This document shows positions 12,401 through 23,883 of a stretch of 64,000 nt of DNA, one piece after another; position 1 is the stretch's first letter; each line of letters begins with the position of its first letter. The notes below the pieces were generated by a model that worked only from the letters and a program-made list of their open reading frames with translations, was not told where the DNA came from and did no database searches. The stretch comes from Kingdonia uniflora (lineage: Eukaryota > Streptophyta > Magnoliopsida > Ranunculales > Circaeasteraceae), in NCBI GenBank assembly GCA_014058105.1, contig JACGCM010000940.1, forward strand, positions 868,001-932,000, given 5' to 3'. The translations under genes were made by a program, and so were the position numbers.

Positions 12401-14449
12401 CTAATGTTATTATATTATTGATAATGTGTTGTTGCTTTATAGGTCCTTCGTCGAAGGTGAAGAAGAAGAAGTCTCTATTAGATACTGTTGCTCAAGAAGG
12501 GGTTGACCTCGAGGCAGTCCTGAAAGACCTTGGCATAAATAGAAATAGACGCGCTAACAGCAGGCCTGAGAAAGATCAAAAGTCTCAAGCAACAAGACTT
12601 ATGATAGGTGTTGGCGGCAACAAAAAGAGGGGAGCTGATGGAGAGAGACGAGTGGCTTTGCCAAAGACCTCTGGAGTGGATTTTATGGACGTGTCGGAGT
12701 CTACCACGTTAAGCAAGCTAGCTCGGGCATTTCCGAAGAAGAAGATGTTGAAGTGTGGCTCGACCTCTGGAACCACGGGGAGTGGTGAGGTCGAGGGAGG
12801 GGAGAAGAAGAGAAGGGTTTTGTAAATCCAAGGCTCTTATAGGGGGAAGATGGTTAAAATTTGTAGAACATGCCGGTAGGTAGTTTAGAAGATGTATAGT
12901 TGGATCTGGGGAGAAGAATTTCATTGGTTGATGGATTTAAAGAAGAAGAAATCGGACAAGGGAATAAATGAATCGATCTCCTTGGAGTATTATGATGGGA
13001 ATGTCCAGGGTGACCTGGAAGAGGGTTTTTTGTGTTATCTATCTCAGTTGGAGTAAGGGTTGAGTCTGCCTCTGAGCAATCTTACAAAAGGGATAATGAA
13101 TATCATTGGGGAATGTCCTGCCCAGCTGAACGGTAACATATGGGAGGTAATAAATGTTTGTGAGTATTTAAATAAATTGTGGGAGGAGAATGAGGTGGAG
13201 AGGAGAATATCTCCTGAAGATGTGTTACTGTTTTATGAAGTGAAGAATTATTCTACAAGTGGAGGGGCATATTTCTTTGGGAGCTCATCTCGGCCTCTTT
13301 TCTTCGCTCTAAATTCATTAAGTCGAATGTGGAATGATAATGCCATCTGGGTGAAAGGTGATTGCATTCAGAGAGATGATGAAGAACCCATGGAACTTTT
13401 GTAAAGAACTGTGAAGAAAAGGAAGTATAATAACGCATAATATTGAACTGCTGAAATCCAATATTGTTCTGTTGTTGATAATGTATTATTGTTTGACAGG
13501 TCCTTCGTCGAAGGTGAAGAAGAATAAGTCTCTGTTAGATTCTGTTGCTCAAGAAGGGATTGAGCTCGAAGCAGTGCTGAAAGAACTTTGTATAAATAGA
13601 AATAAATGCGCTAACAGCAGGTCCGAGAAAGTTCAAAAGTCTCAAGCAATTAGACTTATGACGGGTGTTGGCAGCAATAAGATGAGGGGAGCTGATGGAG
13701 AGAGACGAGTGGCTTTTCCAAAGGCCTTTAGAGTGGATTTTGCAGACGTCTCAGAGTCTACCACGTCGAGTAAGCTAGCTCAAGCACTTCTAAAGAAGAA
13801 GATATTGAAGCGTGGCTCAACCTCTGGAACACGGGGAGTGGTGGGGTCAAGGGAGGGGCGAAGAAGTGAAGGGTAGATCCTTCTTCTGAACTGATTGGGG
13901 CGAAGGTCGCAGAGATTCGACCTGGTATGGATGATGAGTTAAAAGTTGTGGAGGATATGGCGAGGCTTGCAGCTCGCAATAGTGTTGAGGAGATGAGCAA
14001 AGTGGTAAGTTTGATGATTTGATTTTTCTCTTAATTTTGTATAGTGATGTATCTCCAAAAATATGTTTGATTTGTTTTCTTTTTGTTTGTTTGTAGACTT
14101 CTCGTTTGATAAAGGGGATTTGCTTCAGGATGGAGGAGTAGAAAGTCGAGCTTAAAAGTAGGAAGGCAGAGCTCGTGAAGGAGGTAGCTTGCTTGAAATC
14201 CGACTTGCTTCGGGAGGGGAAGCGACTGAGTTCTATGAAGGCTGCGTATGAGGTGGAGATTAGCGTGCTGACAGATAAAGCGGGGAAGAATCTGAAAGAG
14301 GTGGTAGTCCAACGTGATAGACTTGGGTACCACCTTCTGAAAATGGGGTACTCCAAAACTGAGGTGAATGACATTATGAAGGATACCAACATTGAAGAGG
14401 AGGAGGTTGAGGATGATGGGGCTAGTGTTGTGAGAGGGTTGGAACATTA
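9489..14449 (+). pseudogene. Antisense extra gene of a Tat-like retroelement ('putative gypsy type transposon' family), with internal quadruplication
   Basis: The frame starts METSPVMEAS at 9489, followed by an acidic leader. The central domain has LSLPLSNLAKGIMNIIG, CPAQLNG, WEVINVCECLNKLW, the SSRPLFFDLNS block and IWVKGD, which fits the plant 'putative gypsy type transposon' domain. A small intron (GTAAGT..TTGACAG, about 100 bp) leads to a Lys-rich linker (SKVKKKKSLLD, INRNKRANSR). The C-terminal exons encode a coiled coil (about 13880-14005 and 14096-14449) ending with RDRLGYHLLKMGYSKTEVNDI and an acidic tail. The domain-plus-linker segment occurs four times. The unit joins shift the reading frame, and each unit carries stops or indels, so no full protein can be made. 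Tat-lineage elements are known to carry such genes antisense to gag-pol, and this one is antisense to 16296-22173. Confidence 0.75.
9650..13875 (+). repeat. Four tandem units of about 1058 bp inside the antisense gene
   Basis: Unit starts, marked by AAATCCAAGGCTCTTATAG, are at 9650, 10708, 11766 and 12824, giving a spacing of exactly 1058 bp three times. A second landmark (GGAGTATTATGATGGGAATG) falls at 9811, 10869, 11927 and 12984, so unit 4 has lost one base by that point. Each unit holds the C-terminal part of one domain exon, a roughly 100-bp intron and the Lys-rich linker exon. By eye the copies differ at roughly one base in ten, with independent stops in each, so the duplications are not recent. 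The last unit runs on into the unique coiled-coil exons. Confidence 0.9.
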
Positions 14450-14509
14450 ATTCAAAGGAATTTGGACTTATCGATTTAGACCTAATTTATTTGAAATTGA
14501 CTAGTCTCA

Positions 14510-15631
14510 AGCGTCTAGGAATTTTACTATTGCCTCTAAGCTCATCTCAACGGAGCAACTTGCCTTCATCCAGGGTAAAAGCGTCTTTAAATCTATTTGT
14601 CTTACCTATGAATGTGTTAATGCTTTAGATGGTCTTGGTAGGGGTGGTAACATTGGAATTAAGATTGCTATCACTAAGGCCTTTGATACTATTGACTGGG
14701 GTTTTTTTTTTCTCTAGGTCTTATCCTCTTTTGGTTTCGCTCATACTTTTACTCATTGAATTAAAAGCATTTTTACATTATCTTATCTTTTTATCTTGAT
14801 CAATGGGAATCCTCAAGGTTACTTTAATTATAAGAGGAGTCACAGACAAGGAGACCCCTCTCCCCTATTCTTTTTTGTCTGGCTGAAGAGGTTTTTAGCA
14901 GAGGGCTTACAGCTTTGGTCATATGGGTGGTCTCACCCCTATTGCATTTTTCAAAGGCATCTCCACCCCCACACATATTCTCTATGCAGATGACATCTTT
15001 ATTTTTTGTAGAGGCATCTCTTATGATCTCAACAATCTTATGTCTCTTTTCTTTCAGTATGAGCAGAGTTGTGGCCAAGTGATCAGCAATGATAAAAGTA
15101 GAGTCTATTTTGGCTTGAATACTCAGTCTAGAAAGCTTCTTATCATGTCTATTTTAGCCATGAGAGAGGATGTTTTTCCTTGTAACTACTTGGGTGGACC
15201 TCTTTTTAAGGGTATCCCAGAAAAGTTTACCTTTAATGTATTACTGATAGAATTAAGATCAAGCTTGCAATTTGGGAGGGATCTATGCTTTCTATGGCAG
15301 GTAGAATTATGCTTTTTAAATCTATGATTCTTGGTACTCTCACTTATAGTTTATCTGTCTACAAATGACTTGCCTCTCACATTCACTCTCTTAAAATTTG
15401 GTTAAAAAACTTTATTTGCTCAGGTGATGATCAGACATTAAGAAGCTTATGACAGCCCCTTGGGAAACCATATGTCTTCCAATTGATAAGGGGGGTTTGG
15501 ACATCGGATCACTTGCATCTCCAAATAAGGGGGCAATGTATAAATTGTCTTTTGACATGCTTATAGAAGGATCTCCCTGGTCTCAGCTCATGAGGGCTAA
15601 GAAGCTGGGTTTTTTTTGTTTTTTTTCCTGA
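14510..15631 (+). pseudogene. L1-type LINE reverse transcriptase fragment
   Basis: From about 14515 the translation follows plant L1 reverse transcriptase across several frames. It shows IASKLIS.EQ.AFIQGKS, then KAFDTIDWGF, a QGDPSP motif near 14850, and YADDIFIFCRG at 14980-15012 with the catalytic Asp pair intact. NYLGGPLFKG follows at 15184. A zf-RVT-like stretch (GGLDIGSLASPNKGAMYKLS) lies at 15480-15560. Frameshifts separate the blocks, and the 5' (endonuclease, ORF1) and 3' ends are missing. It sits between the antisense gene and the integrase end of the Tat-like element and is probably a truncated insertion. Confidence 0.85.
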
Positions 15632-16295
15632 TTTTAATTGCTTATTCTGATTTTGATAACTTATTCTGATTGCTGAATCTAGAACCTGAATGTTGAAGCT
15701 GAAACGTAAAAATCTTGTTTGTTTTGTTTATGAATCTGAAGTCTGAACTGTATGAAAACTGTCAAATTGTCAAAATAACTCAGTTTTCTATTTTTGCCGA
15801 ACATGTTACTTACTTCATAATCGTATTTAAAATTCAAGTAAACCGATATCAAATAATTTTTACTTTTTCTCCCTCTTGGATAGTATCTTTATAGCTAAGG
15901 AATTGAACAAAAACAAAGTCATTATTATCCAAAAAATAACTTAGGATTTTATACCAATTTATCTTTCTGCATTAAATTTGTTAACAAGCTTTGAAAACAA
16001 GTCAAGCACTCAAATAATTAAGTCAAGATGTTATATTCTTCTTCAATGCTACAAATTAATTTTTTTTTACTATATAATATGAATAAATTTATCTCAGAGA
16101 ATAGTAAAGTTGAACTCACTCGTGAAATATCGTAATTGATGGAATCCAAGATTCAAACCCAACCAGTGACGAACATAGAATGTTAGATGGAGTACTGTAT
16201 GAAATAGTAAAAAGTACTCAGATGTATGATGATCGAACATAAGTATTTTATTAAGGTAAGATCAACATACAAGATGATAGATTTAAAAGTCCACT
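15632..16295. other. Non-coding, AT-rich; no gene seen
   Basis: No open frame or recognisable motif is present. A run of short imperfect repeats of the TCTGATT / CTGAATCTGAA kind lies at 15630-15760. It may be the damaged 3' part of the LINE fragment plus retroelement non-coding sequence downstream of integrase. Confidence 0.5.
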
Positions 16296-19200
16296 GTGAT
16301 AGATTATCATCTTCGATATAGCTTCAGTCTCCTTGTATTCCAAGGATTAGGCACTCGTTCCCTCATGTTCGGTAGCGAGATCGTAAGAACCAATGCTGCT
16401 TTTTCCAACAATGACTAAAGGACCTTCCCAAATTTTAGCCAGTTTCCCATCATTGACTTCTTCTTTTTTCTGTGTTTAGGGATTTATTGAAGGACGAGAT
16501 CTTTGATTTCGAACTCTCTTTGACATACTCGTTTGTTATAAGATCGGGCTAAGGCTTGGTGGTATCTTCCCTAGTTCATGATTTCTCTGTCTCTAGTTTC
16601 CTCGATCCAATTAATGTTGCATGCCAACTGGAATTTGTTTTCCTCATCTCTCATGGTATGGTAGCGTAATGGGTGATGATATTGAGTGGGGATGATTGCC
16701 TCTGTACCATATGCCAGTAGGAGCGGCGTACATCAAGTCGATACCTGAGGTGTTGTGTGATATGCCCATAATACATGTGGTAATTCTTGGACCCAATTAC
16801 CCTTCTTCTCTGTCAAGCGCTTTTTGATTCCGTCCATGATAGTACGATTAGTAATTTCAGCCTGGCCATTTCCTTGTGGGCAATATGGATTGGAAGGAGA
16901 GTGGATGATGTTGTACTGATTGAGAAACTCAACGACTCTAGAGCCAATGAATTGAGGCCCATTATCGATTTTGATGAGATGGGGCCAGCCAAACCAAATG
17001 ATGATGATTTCTCATATAAACTTGACGACTTCTGTCTTCTCATGTGCGATACAGAGGGACTACTTCCACCCATTTAGTGAAGTAATCCGTTGCTACTAAG
17101 AGGTGCTTCCTTTTGCCTGGTGCAGTAGAAAATTCTCCTACGAGGACGAGGGCCCATTTTTTTAATGGCCAAACAATGTTGCTAGAATGAAGCTCTAAGG
17201 CTGGAGCTCGAATTTGGGGGCCATATCGCAGGCAGGCATCACAGTTGCTTGCAAGTTCAATGGCTTGAGCTTTTATTTTAGGTCAAAAAACTCCGTGAGT
17301 AAGAACTCGATTGGTTGGAGATCATCCTGCTGCATGAGAACCACAAGTGCCTTCATGAAGTTTGTACAGTAATTTTTGAGCCTCTTTGTTCGATAAACAT
17401 TCGAGATACGGTCCTGTGACTAAAATTTTATAAATGATACCATTGGCCACGACGTATTTCTTAGTGTTATCAAGCACGCGTCTTCTTTCAGTATGATCTT
17501 TAGGGAGTTCGTTGTCGAACTTGTTTTGAGGTCCAATATATGTAAGGAAAGGTCGTCTCAAATCGTCCTCGTCCTTTTCAACGCCCCCAGTATTAACAAA
17601 ATTTGAACTTATAATGTTAATGCTGGGGGTGGATAATATTTTGATCTTGAGATATCAAGCTTCTGTGCCGAGGACTCCTGCTAGATAGGCAAGGGAATCT
17701 GTACATTCTGCCGGCTACTGCTGCGGCATAATAAATCATTTTTTTGTTCTTCTGAAACTTCTCTGTATAATGGTTCACAATGAGTAAAGAGCCCATATAC
17801 ACAAATAACTCAAAAACTCCAATTTCGAGAGCCATATTTGGACCATAAATTAATGCCTCATATTCTGCCTTATTGTTTGTAGCTTCGAAATTGAGTCTAA
17901 TTACTTTTTCGATCCTGTCATTGGAAGGTGCGATAAGTATGATTCCGAGGTTTGATCCCGCAGTTCCGCCTAAACCATCAGTTAAAAAACGCCACCATTT
18001 TTGAGTTATTCAGTCTGACTTTTCTTCAAACTATTCTTCATTACTATCCGTACTGTCTTCTTCCTAGTCAGGATCTTCTACTGGGAAGTCGGCAAGAAAA
18101 TCTACTACTACTTGACCTTTTTCAGAATGTCGTGATTCGAAACCGATGTCATGTTCGTCAAGAGTTACCAACCATTGTTGTAATTGTCTGGATTTTTCTT
18201 GTTTGGATAAGATCTCTCGCAAAGGATAATTAGTCATTACTCGAACTGAGTGGGCTTGAAAATATTATTTCAACTTTTGCGATGTGTATACGAGAGCTAA
18301 GAGCAGTTTCTCGATCTTGGTATACTGGAATTCTGCTAAAGTGAGAGTTTTGCTGATGAAGTAGACTGGTTTCTCTGTCTTCTCATCAAGTTGAATAAGA
18401 ACGAAACTTAATGATTCGTCGGTAACGACAAGATATATGGTGAGTTCTTCCCCATCTTTAGATGTACTCATCACTGGTGGTTTACCCAAATAACGTTTGA
18501 GCTTCTGAAATGCCTCTTCACATTTTGCTGTCACCTCGATCTCAGGATCCTTCTTAGACTTCTTTTTCGCTGTTCCTTCACGCAATAGGTCGAATAATCA
18601 TCGACATTTATCTGAAGACTTGGAGACAAAATAATTTATTACAGCAATCTATACCTCGCTTGCTGATCAAATATCTCAAGAATTTACCTGACTGGACCCT
18701 AAACTGGCACTTGTTAGGATTGATTCTCATTTTGTAAAAATAGAGGATTTTGAAAGTAGTGTATAAATCTGCAATATGGTTCTCCTTTTTGAGACTTTTA
18801 CACAACATATCATCAAAGTAAGTAATCTTTGAACATCTGTGTCATCAATCTTTGATAAGTAGATCCCACATTCTTGAAACTGAATGGCATAACCTTATAG
18901 CAGTACAAGCCATGATCTGTAATGAAAGTTGTTTTCTCTTAATCATCAGGTAGTATAGGTATTTGGTTATGCCATGATATGGCATCCATCATGGATAAGA
19001 GTTCGTGCCCCACAGTAGAATCGAGCAAATAGTTTATGATAGGAAGTGAAAAACTATCCTTTAGAGAATGTTTGTTGAGGTCCATTAAATCTACGTATAC
19101 TCTGATCTTGCCGCTTTTCTTGGTACTGCTACAATGTTCGAGATCCATTCTGGATAATTGGCTTTTCAGATAAAACCAACTTCAATTAGTTTATCGATCT

Positions 19201-19818
19201 CTTTATTGACTTCTTCTCGGAGTCTTGCTGCTAAAGTCCTTTGCTTTTGTTTGACGGCTTCGGCTTTGTCTTTTAAATTAAGTTTATGGCAGGCCAGATT
19301 GGGATCAATGCCTGGCATTTCGTAAAACATCCAAGCAAAGACATCGTTATTATCTTTAAGGAACTGGATAAGAGCATCTCGTTCTACTATGGGCAGAAGA
19401 GTGCCAATGTATGTTCCTCGTTTGTCCCCACTGATTTTAATGTACTCTGTGATTTTTGTACTAGGCAGCTGGTTTTTTGTAGAGTTTACTATATTGTTCC
19501 CTGTTGTTTTTTGTTATTGTTATGCGAGTTGTGGTTTTGATGGTTATAGTACAATAGCAACAAAATTTTCACATGCTCGAACTAACTTCTGACTTCCTTT
19601 GATTTCGTAAATGCCGCCATTCTATTCAAATCACAGTGCCAAATGATAAGTCGATGGAATAGCTCGTATATTGCGTAACCAGTAACGTCCAATTAACCCC
19701 AAATAATGAGATTTTATATTGATAACATAAAATATAACGTTAACTGTTGTCGGTCCTACTATAATAGGAAGTATAATATTTCCTACACGTTCTTCTCTAG
19801 AGCAGTTGAATTTATAGA
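16296..19818 (-). pseudogene. Tat-like Ty3/gypsy RT, RNase H and integrase relic
   Basis: On the minus strand, the protease tail (19818-19620, VGPTTVNVIFYVINIK, then a LIGRYWL block) leads into RT. RT shows VYVDLMDLNKHSLKD and FSLPIINYLLDSTVG at about 19110-19000 and NPNKCQFRV near 18700. The RNase H start is at 18585-18265 (ISKTLTLAEFQYTKIEKLLL). The integrase zinc-binding region at 17561-17322 ends HEGTCGSHAAG. The catalytic core has KIDNGPQF (near 16970) and CPQGNGQAEITN (near 16870), read in different frames. The end of pol lies near 16300. Several frameshifts and stops make it non-functional. The motifs fit the Tat lineage, consistent with the antisense gene downstream. Confidence 0.85.
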
Positions 19819-20278
19819 TGTAATAGCCTAATTCATGGATTCGGAATTGGCCTTTACACTAAGGATACTCAGAGCGTCTAGAACGAACACTAGCACAAAA
19901 TTTAACATTGAAAACCTTTGAATAGTTTAAAAACCACGACTTCTCTTGAGGATTTAGAAAGAGCAATGTTATTGATAGCTACTAGATTATTACAATAGAT
20001 GCTATGAGCATTTTGTAAAGAATTTTTTGATAGGAAAAGTTTGTCCTTTCTCTGTAGTTTTATGGACCTATTTATAGGTCTTATAATATAACCATTATTT
20101 GTTTTAATGACGAACATTATGGTTTTGATGAGACATAATGATTATGTAATGGCATGAGTAACTCCTGCTCCATAATGTGTCTTCCATAAATGTGTTACGT
20201 GTATGTTTACGAGGTCGAGTGCTCCCATGATGGTCGAAGATGGAGCTTGAGTCCGAGATGCAGAATAAGCTCCTTACA
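19819..20278 (-). mobile_element. Solo LTR inserted in the protease region of the Tat-like element
   Basis: A 460-bp block with perfect TG..CA ends: plus strand TGTAATAGCC at 19819 and CTCCTTACA ending at 20278. Flanking 5-mers are ATAGA (19814-19818) and ACAGA (20279-20283), a 4/5 match consistent with a decayed target duplication. The protease frame ends on one side and picks up again on the other when the block plus one flanking 5-mer is ignored. The LTR has the same orientation and belongs to the same family as the one at 22246-22794, so a related element inserted into its relative and recombined to a solo LTR. Confidence 0.8.
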
Positions 20279-20800
20279 ACAGATATCAATGTTATTGAGT
20301 TGTACCTTGTCAGCCAGTCCCATCTGATCAATCATACTTTAAAAATATAGTTCGATACTACTACCAGTATCTATCATCATTGTGCGTAGTACGACATTTC
20401 TTATTTTTAACATGATCACCAAAACATCATTATGAGGAAAGTTGACGTGATGAACATCATATTCATCGAAAGAAATCCCTATGCGTTGGGAGCTGGATAC
20501 GAGAAGTAAATGAGCTTCTTCCTCATTCATGGGAAAGTCGTGACATTGTCCAGCACGCCGTCTTATGCTTCTATTTGATTGGTTGATAGTCTGAGTCACA
20601 ATGAAGTGGCTGAGGGATATATGATATAAATGCTTATCCCCTTCCGATTCTTTGACCCGTACAGTTTTTGTAGGAAGCCTGTAACTCCCATTCTTGTAAC
20701 TCTCAACGTCCATAATGTATTCATGCATTCATCCATCCGCAAAAATATACTCCAACAGTCGTTATTACACAAAGCAGTATTCCGTCTCATGATGTCGAAC
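20279..20800 (-). pseudogene. Aspartic protease region of the Tat-like element
   Basis: The minus-strand frame 20728-20339 contains ISFDEYDVHHVNFPHNDVLV and then the catalytic triad region MIDTGSSIELYF, the retropepsin D-T/S-G motif. A stop follows right after the active site. Readable sequence (QMGLADKVQL) continues to the border of the solo LTR at 20278. It lies between gag (above 20900) and RT, as expected for a Ty3/gypsy polyprotein. Confidence 0.8.
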
Positions 20801-20889
20801 TTTAGGGTGAATGCAATATGGTTTGTTCTCAATGGGTTGGAGATACTGTGCATTGCGAAAAAACTAATCCTTCTGTAGTATATGATAAA

Positions 20890-22173
20890 TGTTGGTTATG
20901 GTGACATTCATCTTGGGAAGATAGGGTTTTGGCAAATAACTACCTCTCCGAGGTCATTCGTCATTAGATTTTTTTTGCTTCCTGTCTCCTCCCTGATTAG
21001 CAGCACAGTTAAAATCTTAACCTGTGGATTGATCTTTAGCTGTCAATGTTGATTTTTGAGTTTTTTGCCTATCGAACACCATTCTTTCGAGATCGATATA
21101 TCCGTTAACTTTTTCGATCATGTCCTCTAAAGTTGTAGGTTTGTTTAGGATGAGGTACTCATTCGCCCTTCCATCCACGACTAAAGCTTGGTGAAAGCCA
21201 AAATAGTAATCTTATGATTAAATTGATCTACCTTTCGAGCTAATTCCAGGAACTTCTTAATGAATGTCTCAAGCTTTTCTCTTGGCATTTGCTTAAGGCA
21301 GAAAAGAGAATATAGATTCTCCCATTTGTCTCTATTGTGCAAGTAATTCTTAACGAAGAGTTCTCGTAATTTTTTAAAAGTTGTAATGGACCCTTCAGGT
21401 AGTATGCGGAACCATTGCAGGAGTTTGCCTAATAAACTAGTAGGAAAGAGTCGGCATAGAATGTGATTAGACGTGGAATGTAATCCCAAAGCATTCTAAA
21501 ACTCTTGGACGTGCTCCAATAGATCAGCCCCTTTATATTTTTGGATCTTCAGAGTATGGAATCTGGTGGGGACTTCGCCATCCAGTAGCTCATGTACGAT
21601 CGGGCTCAACTGTAATCTGTTATGGATTCCTTTAGTGGTCTGAGCCTGAGCTTCCAGCAACTCTTTGATTCACTTTTTAACATGTTCCTGAGTCACATAT
21701 TGTTGAGCTGTAATGGTTGGGCGCGTAACGCATCCTTCTCCAGGATTGTAGTCGCCACTCCCCTTACTTAGACGATCTTTTGCTGGAACTCAAACTCTTT
21801 GAGGTAGATTCTCAGTTTGTCTGACTCCTGCAATGCCACCATCTACTTCTTGGTGGACTTACTAGATCATGATAGGCTCGTTTTCCCGCTAGTGATGGTT
21901 AGATCGAAGTGCACCTCCTAAGTTATTACTTTTTGGCAGAGGTCTTATTCTGTCATGAACGGAAATTCGCGAGCCTTCTGGTTGAAAGCCTTTATTCTTT
22001 TGGGTGGTGATCTGCTGACCCTGTAGAACCTTTAGCACATTATGTACACTTGCTAGCTATTCCTCCAGAGCGGCACGCCTTTATATTTCAGAGTTTAAAT
22101 TAGCCATTAACTCTGCTAGGGTGACATTATCTTCTGCTTAAGTAACTGGTGTAATCTGATCTGGAAGTGCCAT
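20890..22173 (-). pseudogene. Tat-like Ty3/gypsy gag relic
   Basis: A minus-strand ATG at 22173 opens a frame starting MALPDQITPV, 55-60 bases after the primer binding site. The retrotransposon gag core is at about 21530-21180, with LFPTSLLGKLLQWFRILPEG, ITTFKKLRELFVKNYL and MPREKLETFIKKFLELA. Many codons upstream have become stops (for example near 22140, 22090 and 21680). The C-terminal part runs into the protease region near 20800. The gag domain is unmistakable in pattern but the gene is dead. Confidence 0.8.
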
Positions 22174-22227
22174 CCTGAGAAAAGATAATTAGCGGCTTCT
22201 GAGATAATGAGTTTGAGAACTTCATTC

Positions 22228-22243
22228 TCACAGACGGCGCCAA
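22228..22243 (-). other. tRNA primer binding site of the Tat-like element
   Basis: The minus strand reads TTTGGCGCCGTCTGTGAG just inside the 5' LTR end. TGGCGCCGTCTGTGGG-like primer sites directly after the LTR are common in plant Ty3/gypsy elements of this group. Its position between the LTR end (22246) and the gag ATG (22173) fixes the element's orientation. Confidence 0.75.
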
Positions 22244-22245
22244 AT

Positions 22246-22794
22246 ATAATAGCCTAATTCTAGGATTCAGACTTAGCCTTTATACCAGATGTGTTTAGAA
22301 CGCTCAAGAATAGTAAGTAATAACTAATAAGATAATTTAGCGTGGAAAACCTTTGAATAGGTTAAAAACCATGACCTCTCATGAGGATTTTGAGAAAGAG
22401 AGTGATATTATTGAGATTACTAGCTTATTACAATGAGTATTCTGAGTATGTGAATGTTAGAGTGGGGATTCTGTCCTCCTTCATCTGGAATTCTCTGGTC
22501 CTATTTATAGGCCTTATAATATGACCGTTTGACGACCATTAAGATTCTTAATGATGGACGTTACAAAATATGTGTTTGATTATTCTTTGACCAGATTGTG
22601 TAACGTTCTGATCTTTGTTACTTCATAATGGCTTTATTGATGACTGTACATTTGCTTAACTCGAACTGTTGATGTAGAGGTCGAAAGTGATGACTAGAAC
22701 TCAAGGATACTGAATATGTCTTTAGTAGTGTTTGATGTATATCGATGAGGTTGAGGATGAAGCATGAGTCTGAGATGCGAAATAAGCTATTACA
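22246..22794 (-). repeat. 5' LTR of the Tat-like element
   Basis: On the minus strand the LTR runs from TGTAATAGCTTATTTCGC (22794) to a decayed end at 22246 (plus strand TATAATAGCC instead of TGTAATAGCC). It is directly followed by the primer binding site. It shares the GCGTGGAAAACCT core and the CCTATTTATAGG(C/T)CTTATAATAT block with the solo LTR at 19819. A further LTR-like 5' terminus (GAGATGTGGAATAAGCCACTAC) ends near 22983, suggesting a second, partial LTR copy between 22795 and 22983. Confidence 0.75.
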
Positions 22795-22983
22795 AGATGA
22801 ATCTCAACCAATATTGGGAGGAACATCATAGGCGAGTGGTGTTGGTTGAGAAACTCGTGCTGTAACTGTTTACTGATGTTGTTGTCTTGATTCTGATTGT
22901 GCCACATGCTTTGTTGATGAGGTCGAAAGTTCGTATGTTGGTCGAAGATAAAACATAAATATGAGATGTGGAATAAGCCACTA

Positions 22984-23157
22984 CTTCTAGGGAAGCTAAG
23001 AGTCAAGTCAAAACGAATAAAATTCCAACAGTCAGACTTAAATAAAAACTTGGGAAATAGATTATCGACCCAGAGATCAAGACGCAATCAAGGCATCAAA
23101 ACACAAAGCGAATTTCTCAACCAAAAACATTTATGTTTTTAGTTGAGAAGGGACAAT
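22984..23157 (+). other. 3' internal end and polypurine tract of an oppositely oriented related element
   Basis: This stretch ends in AGTTGAGAAGGGACAATTG immediately before a TG-starting LTR. The same context (TCTCAACCAAAA..., a purine run, then TTG) precedes the LTR at 2098-2693 on the minus strand. That supports reading it as the internal 3' end of a plus-strand family member whose body is missing. Confidence 0.55.
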
Positions 23158-23659
23158 TGTAAGGGACTATTCCAGACCTTGAACTCGGGCCTCAACATTG
23201 ACCAACAGACATTTACTCGTCCTCATTAACACAAGACGACGTGGCACAGTTATGGCAGCAGTTACAAGGAAGGGGGAATGCACATGCCGTTATATAACCA
23301 TTACGAGGACTCATTAAAACTATTTTGAAACATACTTCATTAAAAGGAGATAGTGGTCATTAAACGGTCATAATATGAGACTTATAAATAAGATCAAGTT
23401 GGAACAGATTAAGGACACAAATTTCTATTGAGAAAATCATCACAATACTTTTAAGAATACTCGCTGTAATAAGTAGTCACTCAATCAATAACATTATCTT
23501 TTGTAAATCCTCGAGAGATGTCATGGTTTTTACCTATTCAAAGGTTTCCACGCTAGATCCAATTTTGTTTAGGGTTACTTGTTTACTGTCTAATATTTTA
23601 ATCATCTTTAATGTGATAAACTAATTTTGAACTACGAATTCCGAATTTAGGCTCTTACA
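23158..23659 (+). repeat. Plus-strand LTR of the same Ty3/gypsy family
   Basis: 502 bp with TGTAAGGGAC at the start and GGCTCTTACA at the end. The inner core (GGTTTTTACCTATTCAAAGGTTTCCACGC on this strand) is the reverse complement of that in the three minus-strand LTRs. It is preceded by a polypurine-like tract, so it looks like a 3' LTR left after deletion of its element. It ends 312 bp upstream of the S27a start codon. Confidence 0.75.
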
Positions 23660-23883
23660 CCCCTGTTATGGCAAGTCAACCCTAAACCTCTGCTTTTTTA
23701 TCAACATTTTTTTCATCTCGTTCTTTTTCTCTTCTCCCAACCCTCTCGTCTCAGTAATTGTTTCACCATGCACATACTACTTTTACAACCAAAAATACAC
23801 TGGAAACCTCAATTTTAAGAAAAACAACGCCAATAGCAAACGTTATTTCTCTTTCCAAACAAAATTAACAACGCACCACAACA

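Noticed and set aside
14031..14447. Long minus-strand open frames opposite the coiled-coil exons (13758-14447)
   Set aside because: They are antisense shadows of the plus-strand coiled-coil exon, which has recognisable sequence and splice sites.
16787..17077. 96-codon plus-strand open frame
   Set aside because: It is a shadow of the integrase core, which reads on the minus strand with the DNGPQF and GNGQAE motifs.
20104..20331. 75-codon minus-strand open frame
   Set aside because: It spans the solo LTR border, so it is a chance frame across two elements.
2098..22794. Treating 2098-22794 as a single 20.7 kb element with paired LTRs
   Set aside because: Orientation and order would fit, but the two outer LTRs match only in the core block and no target duplication is seen, so the pairing is not supported.
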